From Ariolimax columbianus (taxonomy: Eukaryota; Mollusca; Gastropoda; Stylommatophora; Arionidae): a stretch of DNA of 64,000 bases. The notes beneath the pieces were generated by a model. That model was not told where the DNA came from. It worked only from the letters and a program-made list of their open reading frames with translations, and searched no databases. Where the stretch lies: assembly GCA_036924085.1 (NCBI GenBank), contig JAVGWX010000011.1, positions 36,515,710 through 36,579,709 of the forward strand, written 5' to 3'. This document shows, one piece after another, positions 1-10,389 of this stretch (within the stretch, counting starts at the first letter, position 1; each line of letters opens with the position of its first letter). The position numbers and the translations under genes are program-made.

Positions 1-2203
1 CAAGCATGGAAAGATGCAGAAATTGTACCAGTACCAAAGAAAGGAAAAGACAAAACAGATCCAAATGGATACAGGCCTATCAGTCTACTGAGCTGTGTAG
101 GCAAATTGATGGAACGAATTATAAACACCAGACTGATGTGGCATCTGGAAGAAAAACACATACTAATTCCACAGTAAGCAGGCTTTAGTCAGCACAGATC
201 CACTGAGGATAAAATCACCCTCATAGCTCAGGAAATATAGGATGCTTATCAGGAGCAAAAACACACGGTAGTTGTTTGGGTGGTTCTAGAAAAGGCATTT
301 GACAAGGTCTGGAAAGAGGGACTTAAAGTCAAGCTACGAAGAAGTGAAGTTTGTGGGAAAATGCACAAATGGATCAGTCACTAACTCAAAAACAGAACAG
401 CCAGAGTTCAAGTACAAGGGCAGATGAGCAAAAAGGTGACACTTGAGCAGGGAGTACCCCAAGGGGGAGTACTGTCACCCACACTCTTCCTAGTGTATAT
501 AAATAACATAATGGAGAATATACCAAGAAGAGTCCACAGCTCAATGTTTGCAGACGATCTGACTATGTGGACCTCTGAAAATAATCTCACCATAGCAAGT
601 AATCGGATGCAGCAGGCCCTAACATCGCTGGAAGAGTGTGCGAACTCATGGCTGGTCAAAATAAACGAGGAAAAAACATGTACGATATTCTCGCTTTCAA
701 ACAAACACCAAAATAAGTCTTAACGGCAAATACCTGCGGCCAAACTACCTGGGAGTCACATTTTATCGGCGCATGACATGGAGAAGTCAGATCGAGAGAA
801 ACCGAATGAGAGCCAGGCAAAGAATGGCAATCATGAGAAAACTTGCTGGCACAAGCTGGGGAGCAGACGAAAATATACTAAAGAAACTGTACACTGGAAG
901 AGTGAGACCAGTTCTCGAGTATGGCATGGGAAACAGCAGCAAAGGCGAACTTCGATAAAATTAGCAAACTTCAAAACCAAGCCATGAGAGTTATAACAGG
1001 AGGCATGAAGTCAACGCCAATTGTAAAACTTGAAAAGATTACAAAACTGCAATCCATGACCGACAGAAGAGACTGCAGAGCCCAGCAGCAAGCAGAGAAA
1101 CTCAGAAGACTGACTGACCATCCAATGCATCAGACACTAACAAATTTTGGAAATGGGAAACTAAAGCGGAGAAACTTAGCAGAAATAGCCAAAGCAAAGA
1201 TGAACGAAGACCCTATGAACGCACTAACAACACCAAAGCCCATCCCTACTGTACGAAAACCTACCTGGTGGCAGCATATATTTCCAGAGGTGGTAGAAAA
1301 TATACCGGGTATTGGAAACAAAAACAGCCAGACTGAAAAAGAAAGAAGAGATACAACCCTGAAGTACATAACGAAAAACTACCCAAGCATGGATTAGACC
1401 CATGCATACATCGACGATTCTGTAACAAACACAACACAGAACGGAGGGGCAGCGGTATTCCTGAGCCTACAAAATGGCAGAAAAATAACACTATCAGTGG
1501 CAACTGGAAAATACACAAGCAATTTCAGAGCGGAGACAGAGGCACTGAGGGCGGCAGTAGAAGAAATGATGACAGTTAAAAGGAATGAAAGCCATATAGT
1601 CCTGCTTACAGATGCCCTGGTCGTAGTCACAGCACTAAAAAGCCCGAAAAATACTGAACTTAATGATTTAAGAGCAGTACTATGCCAGCAGTCCGCACCA
1701 AAAAGAGTAGTGGTAGTGGGTTCCATCACACTGTAACATCCAAGGCAACGAAGGCAGACAGACTGGCAAAATAAGGTGCAAGACTACCACAACCAGATAC
1801 TAGTGTGGCATACGAAGAGTCAAAAAGGCTTATTAGAGCTAGATACATGACCAAATGGGAAACAGAACATACTGGCTACACAAAAAACGATGCCTATTAC
1901 CAGTTGAACAGAAGAGAGCAGGTCGTGGTCTTTAGACTTCGCACTGGCCACAATAGACTGAGGTACCATCTATTAAACAAATTGAAGATAGGTGGCACTG
2001 ACGAATGCTCGTGTGGTACCGGGAAAATGACCGCTGAACATTTGCTGCAAAACTGCCCGACATACGAGAATCAGAGAAAGCAGATGTGGCCATCACCAGT
2101 GCCAACACTAGACAAGCTCTATGGCAGTGTCGACAGCCTTAGGATGACCGCTGCTTTTTTCGAAAAAATATAGGTTGACGTCTGACAGCGTACGAAGAAG
2201 AAG
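1..2203 (+). pseudogene. LINE-A copy 1: RT, RNase H and CCHC region, decayed
   Basis: This is the 3' two-thirds of a non-LTR retrotransposon; the copy continues past the left edge. It aligns with the intact ORF at 55731-59639, starting in the RT fingers (equivalent to 57413). Visible blocks in order are YRPISLL, VWVVLEKAF, GVPQGGVLSP (about 448-477), FADDLTMW (about 547-570), then RNase H, then the C-terminal CCHC motif with HLLQNCPTYE (about 2038-2067). Damage includes in-frame stops near 175 and 238, loss of the first RT catalytic Asp (VWVDLEKAF reads VWVVLEKAF), a stop near 1394 replacing the Trp before RNase H, TDGS changed to IDDS, and frameshifts. It ends in gacagcgtac followed by (GAA)3 at about 2194-2203, the family tail. 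It cannot encode a working protein. Confidence 0.93.
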
Positions 2204-2305
2204 TTTCCAGTAGTCTTCTAAGGTTGCCAAAATGTAATTATATAGAAGAATGTGTCGCATTTTGTGGAAAGAGAAACAAATACTTTGACAAACGTTAAAA
2301 TTAAG

Positions 2306-2530
2306 GAAGTCAAATATTTTGATCATATAAAACGATACATTTGATTGAAAACAATACTGGATGGGAGGGTTGAAAGTTGACGGACAAGAGGCGGGCATCG
2401 AAATAAATGGGAGAGCAACATCAAAAGATGGACTAATGTCAGTCTGGCAAAGTGTACCGTCAATACAAGAGACAGCATATCGGAGGTCCAATGCAGCCAA
2501 TTTTTGTTGGGGAGACGGCATCGGAATTGA
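2306..2530 (+). pseudogene. C-terminal end of a LINE ORF, decayed
   Basis: The + strand reads VKYFDHIKR, then TILDGRVE, RGGHRNKWESNIKRWTN and a stop at 2528-2530. This is the typical C-terminal tail after the RT of many invertebrate LINEs (FGHI.R, ILEG..EG.R.RGR, W.DNI..W). At least one internal stop is present. It starts about 100 bp after the LINE-A tail and is a separate lineage. It resembles the LINE-D C-terminus at 14860-15080. Clade not assigned. Confidence 0.7.
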
Positions 2531-3614
2531 AGATTGACAATAGTGTATCTCTATTTTATTATCACTTGTGGTAAACTTGTAATCGAAAGGTCTTTAAACT
2601 GTTGTCATTCCTTCGGATTAAATTAATTTTAAAGTTGCGTTCATACTAAATATATATTTAGTAGTGTAAACTAAATTACGGGAGTGGGTCGTGGGCAGCA
2701 AAGAATATGTCGACTGAAGAAGGTTGTATATGGGGCTTGCATCCTTATCGTGATTATAAAACACATTTACCAAACAAATCACTACTGTGGAACACGGAAC
2801 GTACTTTGGCACAAATTTCAGTACACGATCAAAAGCAGTTCACATACTTCGCAAGGAGCTTGACTGAGTTCAAGTGAAATTTAAACTAAATAAGTTCTAA
2901 TGAAAGCAATATTCTTCCAAAATGTTGACCGCTTTTGAGTCATTCTTAGATTTAGACAATCCGCTGCTTTCCCGTTTACCAGAAAATTCGAAAAATCGCG
3001 GTGAACTAAAGTTCCTGGAACACCGCCTTGGTGATATACAGATCATATTAACACGACCTGGCCGTTAGACGGACCGAACAGTCAGTGGCGTTACACATTT
3101 CACGGAGTGCCTCAAGATAACATCCGGCTTCATCAACCTTTAGGATCTTATCTGCGTCGGGAAAATTAAGAAAGTCCTTATTAGATACTTGTTGTAAGTG
3201 GATTGAAGACGATTTAATCAGGCTGACATTTTTTTTAATGCAATTTTTTTGTTTTCTTCACTTTCTTGTCAAACCTAACTCAGGGCCACGAAACTGGCTC
3301 TTTTGTTGGGAAGACATCGGTGCTTATATGTATGTGTCAATAGTATACATTTCTACATTGTATTTTTCGAGGACTTGAAATAATGAAATAAGAGTTCCAT
3401 ACTTAAAATGGGGAAAAGGGGAGGGGGGGGGGTGTTAGTGTGGAAACAAATTTAATGGCGCAGGACCGCAAAAGATACTTTACAAAGGGCTTACGGTAAC
3501 AGTATTTAGTCTTTTGTTTAACAATGCCTTTCTTTTAAGGCCGTTATCTTTCCACCTGTGCCGTGGGAAGCTTAAGTTGTGTGTCCTACGCAAAAATGTG
3601 TCGGTCGTTAAGAG

Positions 3615-3731
3615 CCCGTGTCTTGCAAATGTATGTCCTATGCCAAGTGCGTCGCATCCGTCTTTGTGAGCCCGTGTCTTGCAAATGTATGTCCTATGCC
3701 AAGTGCGTCGCATCCGTCTTTGTGAGCCCGT
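3615..3731. repeat. 56-bp direct tandem duplication
   Basis: Two near-identical 56-bp units (core cttgcaaatgtatgtcctat) follow one another, beginning near 3615 and 3671. A degenerate third relative lies just upstream (3578-3614, tgtgtcctacgcaaaaatg). Confidence 0.85.
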
Positions 3732-3750
3732 GTTGTTACAACAGTCTGTC

Positions 3751-3779
3751 ATGGGGGGGGGGGGGGGGGGGAGGGGGGT
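3751..3779. repeat. Poly-G tract
   Basis: An almost uninterrupted G run closing with gaggggggtg. Length in assemblies is unreliable, and a G-quadruplex is possible. Similar runs lie at 3422-3434, 6943-6959, 12939-12960 (C strand), 41081-41095 and 47780-47797. Confidence 0.9.
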
Positions 3780-4514
3780 GTCAAGTTAACCGTCCATGAT
3801 CCCCGTTGATGGCAGAGTCCCAGGCTGCATATATAACAGATGACGTGGAGTCTATAGGTGCGGACTTTTCACACTCCAGATTTTCATGGACATAGAAACT
3901 GGCGGAACATAAAAACTGGCGGAACAGGATACCCTGAAAGAGACGGGTCCATTGCCAAAGAAACAGAGCCGGCATTGATTAAATAAATGGAGCTCAGCCT
4001 TTTTTTGCTTCATTCCCTCCTTCCCAAGGTAGTCTAACTTTTCAAAGTGGTAGTTCGCGTACACGGTGGTGGTCTACGAGCCCTCAGTGCTGGTCCGTAG
4101 CAGACGTAAAGAAACAACAAAAAATGTAAACATTGTCTTGTCTTAATCTTGGCGTCGAACGATCTACAAAACCACGATTGTCTCTTGACAAAGCCACGTA
4201 TCCGCCATTTTTTTAACATAAAAACAAATTTTTATACAAACATAAGATAACCGAAACAGTACAATAGTCAATTCATTTGGCTCAGGTCCCAGTTGTAATG
4301 GGTAAGCCACATCCGGTCCGCCGCACACACACATTTTGTAACCACTGCCTTAGACCAATTCGGCCTATAGGTCATCATGCTCTCTGTGACTTCCCGTTTG
4401 ACAACAGTGAAAACAAATTAAACATTGAGGGAGTCAAATAAATATTGCCTCCAGCCCAGCATCATACTCCAATCGGGGACTGAAAATGCAGCAGAGCGAA
4501 TAAGTTCTGCTTGA

Positions 4515-4567
4515 ATTAGGGTCAGCGAACCAGAGCTGACTAAGACTCTATTCCGCCTCCAAGCGGC
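4515..4567 (+). repeat. SINE-2 fragment
   Basis: A short piece resembling SINE-2 (compare 48445-48540): ggtcagcgaaccagagctga followed by tattccgcctccaagc. It is cut at the junction with the LINE-B copy that follows. Confidence 0.5.
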
Positions 4568-5262
4568 ATCACTGGAAATAGGCCGTAGAGAGTGGACATA
4601 AATAAGGAGTACTCTGAGTGGTGTAAAATAAAAAGAGGAGTGCCACGGGGCTCAGTTTTGGGACCAATATTGTTCTTGATATATATAAACGATTTTGACA
4701 TTGATATCGGATCCATGATTGAAAAAATTGCGTACGACACAAAACTATGTAGGAGTGTCTCATCTACAGCAGAAGTGGATATATTGAGGTTGGATTTAGA
4801 TAAAATTCAAGACTGGTCTGTGAGATGGCAAATAGATAAATGTACAGTCATCCACATGGGCAGATCCAATATGTAACATAATTACAGAATGGGCGAGAAT
4901 AATATTAGAATGATAGATAAGGAAAGGGACATAGGGGTTATAATAGATTATACAGGTAAAGTGAGTAAGCAAGTCCAGAAAGCAGCGAAAAATGCAAATT
5001 CAATGTTAGATATGACAAAAAGAAATATTAAACATAGGAGTAAGAAGGTGATTGTCAAACTATATAAAGCATTAGTTAGACCTAGATTGGAGTACTGTGT
5101 ACATGTATGGAGTCCTTATCATAGAGCAGATATAAATATGCTGGAAAGGATACAATGAAGAGCGACAAAACTGATAGTGGGATTCCAGAATTACAGTTAT
5201 GAGGAAAGACTCAGGAAAACCGGCCTTCGGTGTCTAGAAAAGAGAAGAATTCGAGGTGACTT
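4568..5262 (+). pseudogene. LINE-B (CR1-type) RT fragment, copy B1
   Basis: Reverse transcriptase of a CR1-type LINE, truncated at both ends. It reads INKEYSEW, GVPRGSVLGPILFLIYIN (about 4634-4690, the RT block before the catalytic box), then IAYDTKLC where the intact family has FADDT, so the YADD box is destroyed. YKALVRPRLEYC and GFQNYSYEERLRKTGL follow. A stop at 5156 and a frameshift break it. Sequence identity to the 15474-16566 copy is high along its length, and the match stops at 5262, where unrelated sequence begins. Clearly non-functional. Confidence 0.9.
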
Positions 5263-5439
5263 ACGAGGCGCAAGCCTGGGCACTGAATATGGAGATCCTG
5301 GGCTGCCTAAACTGCAGGATCCCCGTCTGGGCCTCGCTGGTGTAATCCAAAAGAATACAAAGCATGACAATTTGGCACCAGCCGAGCTGCAGGAGCTGCC
5401 GGAATGAGTTCGCAATTTTGAAACCATCCGCCTTAGGCA
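5263..5439. other. Unassigned repeat-like segment after LINE-B truncation
   Basis: GC-richer than its surroundings (gcctgggcactgaatatg, ctgcaggatccccgtctggg). It begins exactly where LINE-B homology stops. No domain recognised; probably a piece of another interspersed repeat. Confidence 0.4.
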
Positions 5440-5440
5440 G

Positions 5441-5474
<34 letters not shown>
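5440..5474. repeat. (TA)n(GA)n microsatellite
   Basis: About ten TA units followed by seven GA units. Confidence 0.97.
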
Positions 5475-5710
5475 CTTTTCAAAGCAGCAGAGGTACGGAT
5501 TTCAATTCCCGTTACCAGCTCGCTTCAGTCAAACCAGCTGTTTAGGTGTTCATTTGTAAATTGATGTCTGATCTAAAGTTAAGGAAAGAACGGCAGCAAG
5601 AAAATAACTGGCCACCCCACCTCACACGAGCTGAGGTTTAATACAGCGAAGGCTCTAACACTTCATCCTCGACGACATTTTCTGCTATGTGGCTTATAAA
5701 AATAAAAGCT
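5475..5710 (+). repeat. Possible tRNA-derived SINE head and body
   Basis: After the microsatellite, gaggtacggatttcaattcc resembles a Pol III B box (GGTTCRANNCC) in a tRNA-like context. The A-box side would lie in the microsatellite and is not convincing. Nothing else is recognised as far as 6060. Confidence 0.3.
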
Positions 5711-6059
5711 ACTGCTAATTGGTATTGACGTTTTGTCGCCTTTCCTCCTCATTACATAACAGGCGTATGAACTAGGTCATCTACGAAAAGTAGTTCTCAG
5801 CGTTCTGAACATGTGCCAGATTGATTTTATGGTTTACGTTCTAACGACAGCGGATGTAGCACAAAGGGATTATACTCGTACATAAAATACTCAACAATGG
5901 TATGCTTTTGCGAGGCAAAATTTTCACAGATTATTTTGTCTAGAATTTCTAGGTCAACGTAACTATTTTCAGTTCTCTGAATCGTTTCATTTCCGAGTTA
6001 TTTAACATTTGAACCCTGCAACGGGGAACTACAGCGACACGAAAAAGCGAATCTCACTC

Positions 6060-6275
6060 TGTTTAGGGGAATCAAGATGCCGAGCAGTGCATGAGCTGCA
6101 GTAACCCATAGGCGACTGCTAGCGTCAGGGTCAGCGAACCAGGGACCGAAAGGTGCAAATATCGCAGTCAAGCTGTAAACTACGACACAACGCACTCGGA
6201 TTTCCAGACAACATCTTGCTACTTGCAAAGTCCGTACTATGGCTTGGCAGCGGGAGATTGAAAACGAAGAAGTAG
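6060..6275 (+). repeat. SINE-2 copy, internally deleted
   Basis: Sense orientation. It contains gcagtgcatgagctgcagt, the gctagcgtcagggtcagcga block and gaccgaaaggtgcaaatatc, then gtcaagctgtaaactacgac. It ends in ttggcagcgggagattgaaa and a short GAAGAA tail. The middle block present in other copies (ccacgtggtgatcctgga, ggctaaggagaagggatc) is missing. Confidence 0.8.
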
Positions 6276-6639
6276 AGATTATGTTTAGAATTTCAAGGTG
6301 AACGCACTATATTTTGCTCGCTGCCTCAATCACTTCCCGAGTCTGGTCTGTGACGTATAAATAGGCAAACCCTTTCGATAATGCTATCTCAAACGGGATT
6401 AAAAGTGCTTTAACGTTGCGCTTCCTCGTCGTGTAGTCTGGAGTGTCCTTTTTTGGTTGAATGTGTCAACTAATTGTTATTCATACTGGTGGAACATATC
6501 TATACGCCGTCCGAAGTCGGTAAATCCTACAACTTTATTCTTATTGCTCGGGTAGTCGAGGTTTTTTTTAAGACTACATTACGCATTGACACTGCTATCG
6601 TACGTCGTTGATTTAACCCCAAACAGAAAAGCAACATGT
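6276..6639. other. No feature recognised
   Basis: No domain-bearing ORF, tandem array or known repeat seen on either strand. Confidence 0.5.
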
Positions 6640-6716
6640 CTCACCGGAGATTCGATCCGCTGCCCTCTTTGTCGGAAGGCAGGCATCGAAACAATTCGAC
6701 TACTTGCTACATGGTA
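6640..6716 (-). repeat. tRNA-like SINE head
   Basis: The minus strand reads tagtcgaattgtttcgatgc (A-box-like) and, about 35 nt on, gcggatcgaatctccgg (B-box-like). It lacks a convincing cloverleaf and is best read as a decayed tRNA-derived SINE head, not a functional tRNA gene. Confidence 0.45.
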
Positions 6717-6873
6717 AGTAATGATAGTACATACCTAAATGAATGGTAAAGTACATAATCATTATATAAATTAACAAACACGTGGATAGATAGAAAACTA
6801 ATTTATTGTAACCGTGGCTAGATTTTGACCGAAGCTAAGCAAGAACAGCAACATTGTAGTCTGCCAGATATAA

Positions 6874-7255
6874 TTTAACTCAACTTAACGTCTTTATACT
6901 GATTTAGAAGACTATACGGAGTCTGTATACAACCAGTTTCTTGGGGGGGGGGGGGGGGGAGTTCACCACTAGAGATAGAATAACACAAGAGCTAAGTAGA
7001 CCCGTAGTCAGTTAGGCGCCTCTATAGTTGCTCTTATCTAACCTGCTCGGGAAAGGTACAAATAACTTGGGCAGAATGTTCATTTTGTCCCGCGGTCACC
7101 GTTAAGCCTGTTCTTTTTTATGTCCTGTTGCCAAGGAAGTCCGGGAGTCTGAATTTTTACCATTAGATCCACGTGAAAATAATTCCGATCTCCCCCGTGA
7201 TTCGAACACGCGACCTTCGGCACCTTACCTCGAGAACAATGAGTCACCCTGAAGA
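6874..7255 (-). repeat. SINE-3 copy: tRNA head and LINE-B-type 3' end
   Basis: Read on the minus strand, it starts with a tRNA-like head (about 7190-7250; B-box gtgttcgaatcacggggg), has a body of about 250 bp with gctaagtagacccgtagtca on the plus strand, and ends (6874-6935) with tggttgtatacagactc, a 'cagtataaagacgttaag' block and TTAAG-type repeats. The last ~60 bp match the 3' end of LINE-B (16500-16566). The copy at 43880-44328 has the same architecture. A G-run (6943-6959) interrupts the body. Confidence 0.82.
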
Positions 7256-7411
7256 GGCGGCTAAAATCGGTTGGGTTTGGAGGCTTGCATATTTTATTTT
7301 CTAAAAATGTAAAAAAATCGATAAATGAGAGTAGGTAAATACGCTATGAAGTGACGTGTATTTGTTGAATACATATGCTCAAGAGGGAGCTGAAACGGTT
7401 TTAATTGACTG

Positions 7412-7485
7412 GTTCTTCTTCTTCAGCGTTTATCTTGGAAAGGATGTTGTATCGTAGTTTACAGAGAGGACGCGATTTTAACGCC
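7412..7485 (-). repeat. SINE-2 3'-end fragment
   Basis: On the plus strand ttcttcttcttc is followed by a decayed 'tgtatcgtagtttacag' block, which is the antisense of the SINE-2 3' end and its (GAA)n tail. Confidence 0.65.
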
Positions 7486-7493
7486 TTCCTCAA

Positions 7494-7762
7494 CTTAACT
7501 TAACGTCTTTATACTGGTTTAGAAGACTCTGCAGGGTCTGTATACAACCATTCATTTACATTACCTTGCTCTAAAAGCTATGCGGATCCAATTTATTCTC
7601 AAATGCATTCCAAGCATTGACCACTCTCTGGCTAAAAGAATATTTCCTAATATCTAATCTGGACCTCTCTTTAATTAATTTGTAGCTATGCCCTCTTGTG
7701 TTCTTGTGGGTGGCTGTATTGTTAAAAAAAAACTTGTTATAGGCTAATTTATCCATTTCGGC
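7494..7762 (-). pseudogene. LINE-B C-terminal fragment, copy B2
   Basis: The minus strand encodes KLAYNKFF, GHSYKLIKERSRLDIRKY, FSQRVVNAWNAF and a terminal HSF, then the LINE-B 3' UTR (tggttgtatacag) and the TTAAG tail at about 7494-7510. It is strongly 5'-truncated. The intact-type residues after WNA (LPGEVVEA in the 15.5-kb copy) are deleted here. Confidence 0.88.
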
Positions 7763-7970
7763 ATGACATCCGATTTCAGCCTTTCTGTTGGTTTTTTTTT
7801 GTTGGTTGTTGTTGGAACCGAGTTTGTCTTCCCACTGCGATACATTTCCCTTAGCCTGGCTACACAAGTGCAGCCTGTTTCCAGGGTCGCCGTTTGGAGA
7901 CGTAATATCGTCTTTGTCAGCTGTGGTTGACTGACTTTGATGCAAGCAGTGAGCTATGAGTTGCTGGCTG
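7763..7970 (-). repeat. Decayed SINE-2 copy
   Basis: Antisense matches to SINE-2: gacatccgatttcagc, then 'cccttagcctggctacacaa' and 'gcagcctgtttccagggtcg'. A (TTG)n-like insertion sits at 7790-7815. Confidence 0.55.
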
Positions 7971-8494
7971 CTGTCAGTTCATTCCCTGCTACATCTTCGG
8001 TTCTGATTGGTTGATTGACAAACAAGTCATGATTTTAGGATCTCACGGCTCCTGAAAGGACCTGTTGTAAAACCCCTGGCCGGTACTTGTCCTTTAATTT
8101 ATCCTAAATAAATAAATATTAATATCTATTTTTAGCACCGGATTTTGGGATGGGGACGTCACAGCATAGTCCACTTTCAAACATCGTGCCTATAACCAAG
8201 TTGCGAATAAACCAAGATTTAATGATCAAACTGTAATTCACAAACGCATAAATGGCACAGGCATCTGCTTGATTCGTAAATGCGCGAGTTCATGTGAAGT
8301 CGACGCATCAAAGCAAGTGGTTTGAACGTTTTCAGCGTCATTCTTGCCGACATTGTTCTATTATGGCCACCTCGATAATTAAAATTGTTGTGTTTGGGCG
8401 TCCAATTATTCCAATCTGCCTACCAGGAAATTTCCTTCTGCTCATTTTTAGGGCCTTACATTCTTCCTAATGATTGGTCGCAACTCTGAAAATA
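7971..8494. other. No feature recognised
   Basis: AT-rich sequence without a domain-bearing ORF or a repeat shared with the rest of the window. Confidence 0.5.
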
Positions 8495-8670
8495 ACCATC
8501 TTTTCTACACATTTATCTTTATCTAAGTTTTTACTTATTTATTTAAAATAAAATTATATTGACCTGTCCTCCCCGTAACCCGAAATAGAATGTCATCGGC
8601 TGTCAAATAAGTATGATGGAAACCTAAGATAAACTCTGTTTGGGGTGAATTACGAGACACGTATCGTCGC
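8495..8670 (-). repeat. Dispersed repeat R1, antisense copy
   Basis: The reverse complement shares the blocks gtgtct.taattca, cggggaggacaggtcaatat and aagtaaaaacttagataaa with 13125-13300, in the same order. It is an interspersed repeat of unknown class, with no tail or TSD recognised. Confidence 0.65.
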
Positions 8671-8779
8671 GCCTTTTAATTTTTTTTAAATGTTATTATA
8701 ATTTTAATTAATGAAGTAAAGATTTAGTCTAATTAACATAACATTATTAACATAACCTAATTACTTTAACCTAATTAAC

Positions 8780-9143
8780 AAGGGAACTGAGACGCTAGTC
8801 CAGTCAGGCACAGCATACTGATCAGCACGTTGCGTCAGGGTCTGGCTTAATACACTGACCAAGACTACAATCAATCTTTCATGTAGCGCTCCCTGGAAAC
8901 AGGCTGTTTTCAAGGCAGCCTGGCTGACGAGATGTGGATCAATGTGATCCCCGTAGTGGTGAGTGCCACGCAGACGAAGCCAAGCATGGCCCAACTGGCT
9001 GGAGGACCACAGTCCATCTTCATTAACATGCTCGTGATGTGAGGGAAGCTACTACAACTAGCCACTTAACGTCCTTTTCGGGATGCTCAAGAGCAAACCT
9101 TCTCATTGTGGGAATTAAACAACACCACCAACAACAACAACCT
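8780..9143 (+). repeat. SINE-1 copy, near full length
   Basis: A short interspersed repeat of about 360 bp. Blocks are tagtccagtcaggcacag, cctggaaacaggctgttttc, tgatccccgtagtggtgag, cacgcagacgaagccaagc, ccacttaacgtccttttc and cattgtgggaat, then a (CAA)n tail (ccaccaacaacaacaac). At least five other copies in the window share this order (9234, 19930, 21573, 22572, 62299). The gaggttcgac-type block seen in other copies could be a decayed B box, but Pol III ancestry is not proven. Confidence 0.82.
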
Positions 9144-9221
9144 AAATAACAACAGCGAACATTAAGAAAGCTGCTCCAATTTTTACAACAGAACATCATC
9201 TACGCAAAGTTGTCAGATATT

Positions 9222-9523
9222 ATATTCGACTGAAGAAAGGAAGACTTATATCTGGTAAGACAAAATATACTGGCCAAGACCCTCACCTCGGCTTCCTAGT
9301 AGCCATGCATGGAAACAGGCTGTTTTTTTATGGCAGCCTGGCCAACCAGGTGAGGAATCGACCTGATCCCCGTAGTAGTGAGTGATACGCAGATGAAGCC
9401 AAGCATAGCCCAACTGCCTGGAGGACATCGGTCCACCTTCATCAGCACGTTGGGATGTCAGGGGCACAAAAGAGTAAATTACTCATTGTGGCCATTCGAA
9501 ACAACACCAACATATTCGACTGA
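9222..9523 (+). mobile_element. SINE-1 insertion with 12-bp TSD
   Basis: A 278-bp SINE-1 copy (9234-9511) is flanked by perfect direct repeats atattcgactga at 9222-9233 and 9512-9523. It starts part way into the SINE (tactggccaagaccctcac), contains tgatccccgtagtagtgag and ends caacaccaac. The TSD shows L1-style target-primed retrotransposition. Confidence 0.88.
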
Positions 9524-9658
9524 GGACGAATTCCCAGTATTTTTTATCATAATAATAAATGACATGGAACTTAATAATTAAAGACATGTTGTGTTCATAT
9601 TTAAAATCAGCGAAAATGGCTAGAACTGTAATGTGTTTAAACATGACTGACGTTTTTC

Positions 9659-10259
9659 AAATAAACTGTGCAGCACTAAAAAGCCAGAAAAATACAAAAA
9701 CTTAATGACTTAAGAGCAGTACACTGTCAACTGTGCCTGCAGTCCACACCCAAACGAGTAGTGGTACAATGGGTTCCATCCCACTCAAACATTCAAGGCA
9801 ACGAGAAAGCAGACAGACTGGCCAAAGAAGGTGCAAGACTACCACAACCAGATTCTAGTGTGACCTACGAAGAGTCCAAAAGGTTTATTAGGGCCAAATG
9901 GGAAACAGAGCATACTGGCTACACCAAAAAATGATGTTTATTACCAGTTGAACAGAAGAGAGTGGGTTGTGGTCTTCAGACTCCGCATAGACCACAACAG
10001 ACTGAGGTGCCATCTATTCAATAAACTGAAGATAGGTGCTACTGACGAATGCAACTGCGGTACATGGAAAATGACCCCTGAACATCTGCTGCAAAATTTT
10101 CCGACATACGAGGACCAGAGAAAGCACATGTGGCCATCAACAGTGTCAACATTAGACAAGCTCTATGGCAGTGTCGACAGCCTCAGGATGACAGCTGCTT
10201 TTTTCGAACAAATTCAAGTTGACGTCTGACAGCGTACGAAGAAGAAGAAATAAACTGTG
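9659..10259 (+). mobile_element. LINE-A copy 2: 5'-truncated, TSD-flanked
   Basis: A 577-bp remnant (9671-10247) of the LINE-A 3' end lies between perfect 12-bp direct repeats aaataaactgtg (9659-9670 and 10248-10259). The coding match starts within RNase H (cactaaaaagccagaaaa, equivalent to 59072) and includes QWVPSH..IQGNEKADRLAKEG, the CNCGTWKMTPEHLLQNF zinc region (last Cys changed to Phe), LYGSVDSLRMTAAFFEQI and the tail gacagcgtac(GAA)n. A frameshift lies near 9930. It is a textbook dead-on-arrival insertion and fixes the family 3' boundary. Confidence 0.95.
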
Positions 10260-10389
10260 TAATCAGCTGCTCTAATAGTATTGTACATATGCTCAAGCTA
10301 TAGTTTTAGTTTTGATCAATATAATAAGCTTGCGGTATAATACTGAAAATATGCTTCATATCCACCAATATACTCAGTATTTCATAAGG

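Larger units (their letters stand above)
2531..4514. other. No gene recognised; unique-looking DNA with G-runs
   Basis: No ORF with a recognisable domain on either strand. The stretch is AT-rich with G homopolymers (3422-3434 and 3751-3779) and one short tandem duplication, listed separately. ORFs of 60-90 codons here have low complexity and no family signature. Confidence 0.6.

Noticed and set aside
3422..3779. G-quadruplex regulatory element
   Set aside because: Long G homopolymers recur at six places without gene context and are prone to sequencing error; no further support.
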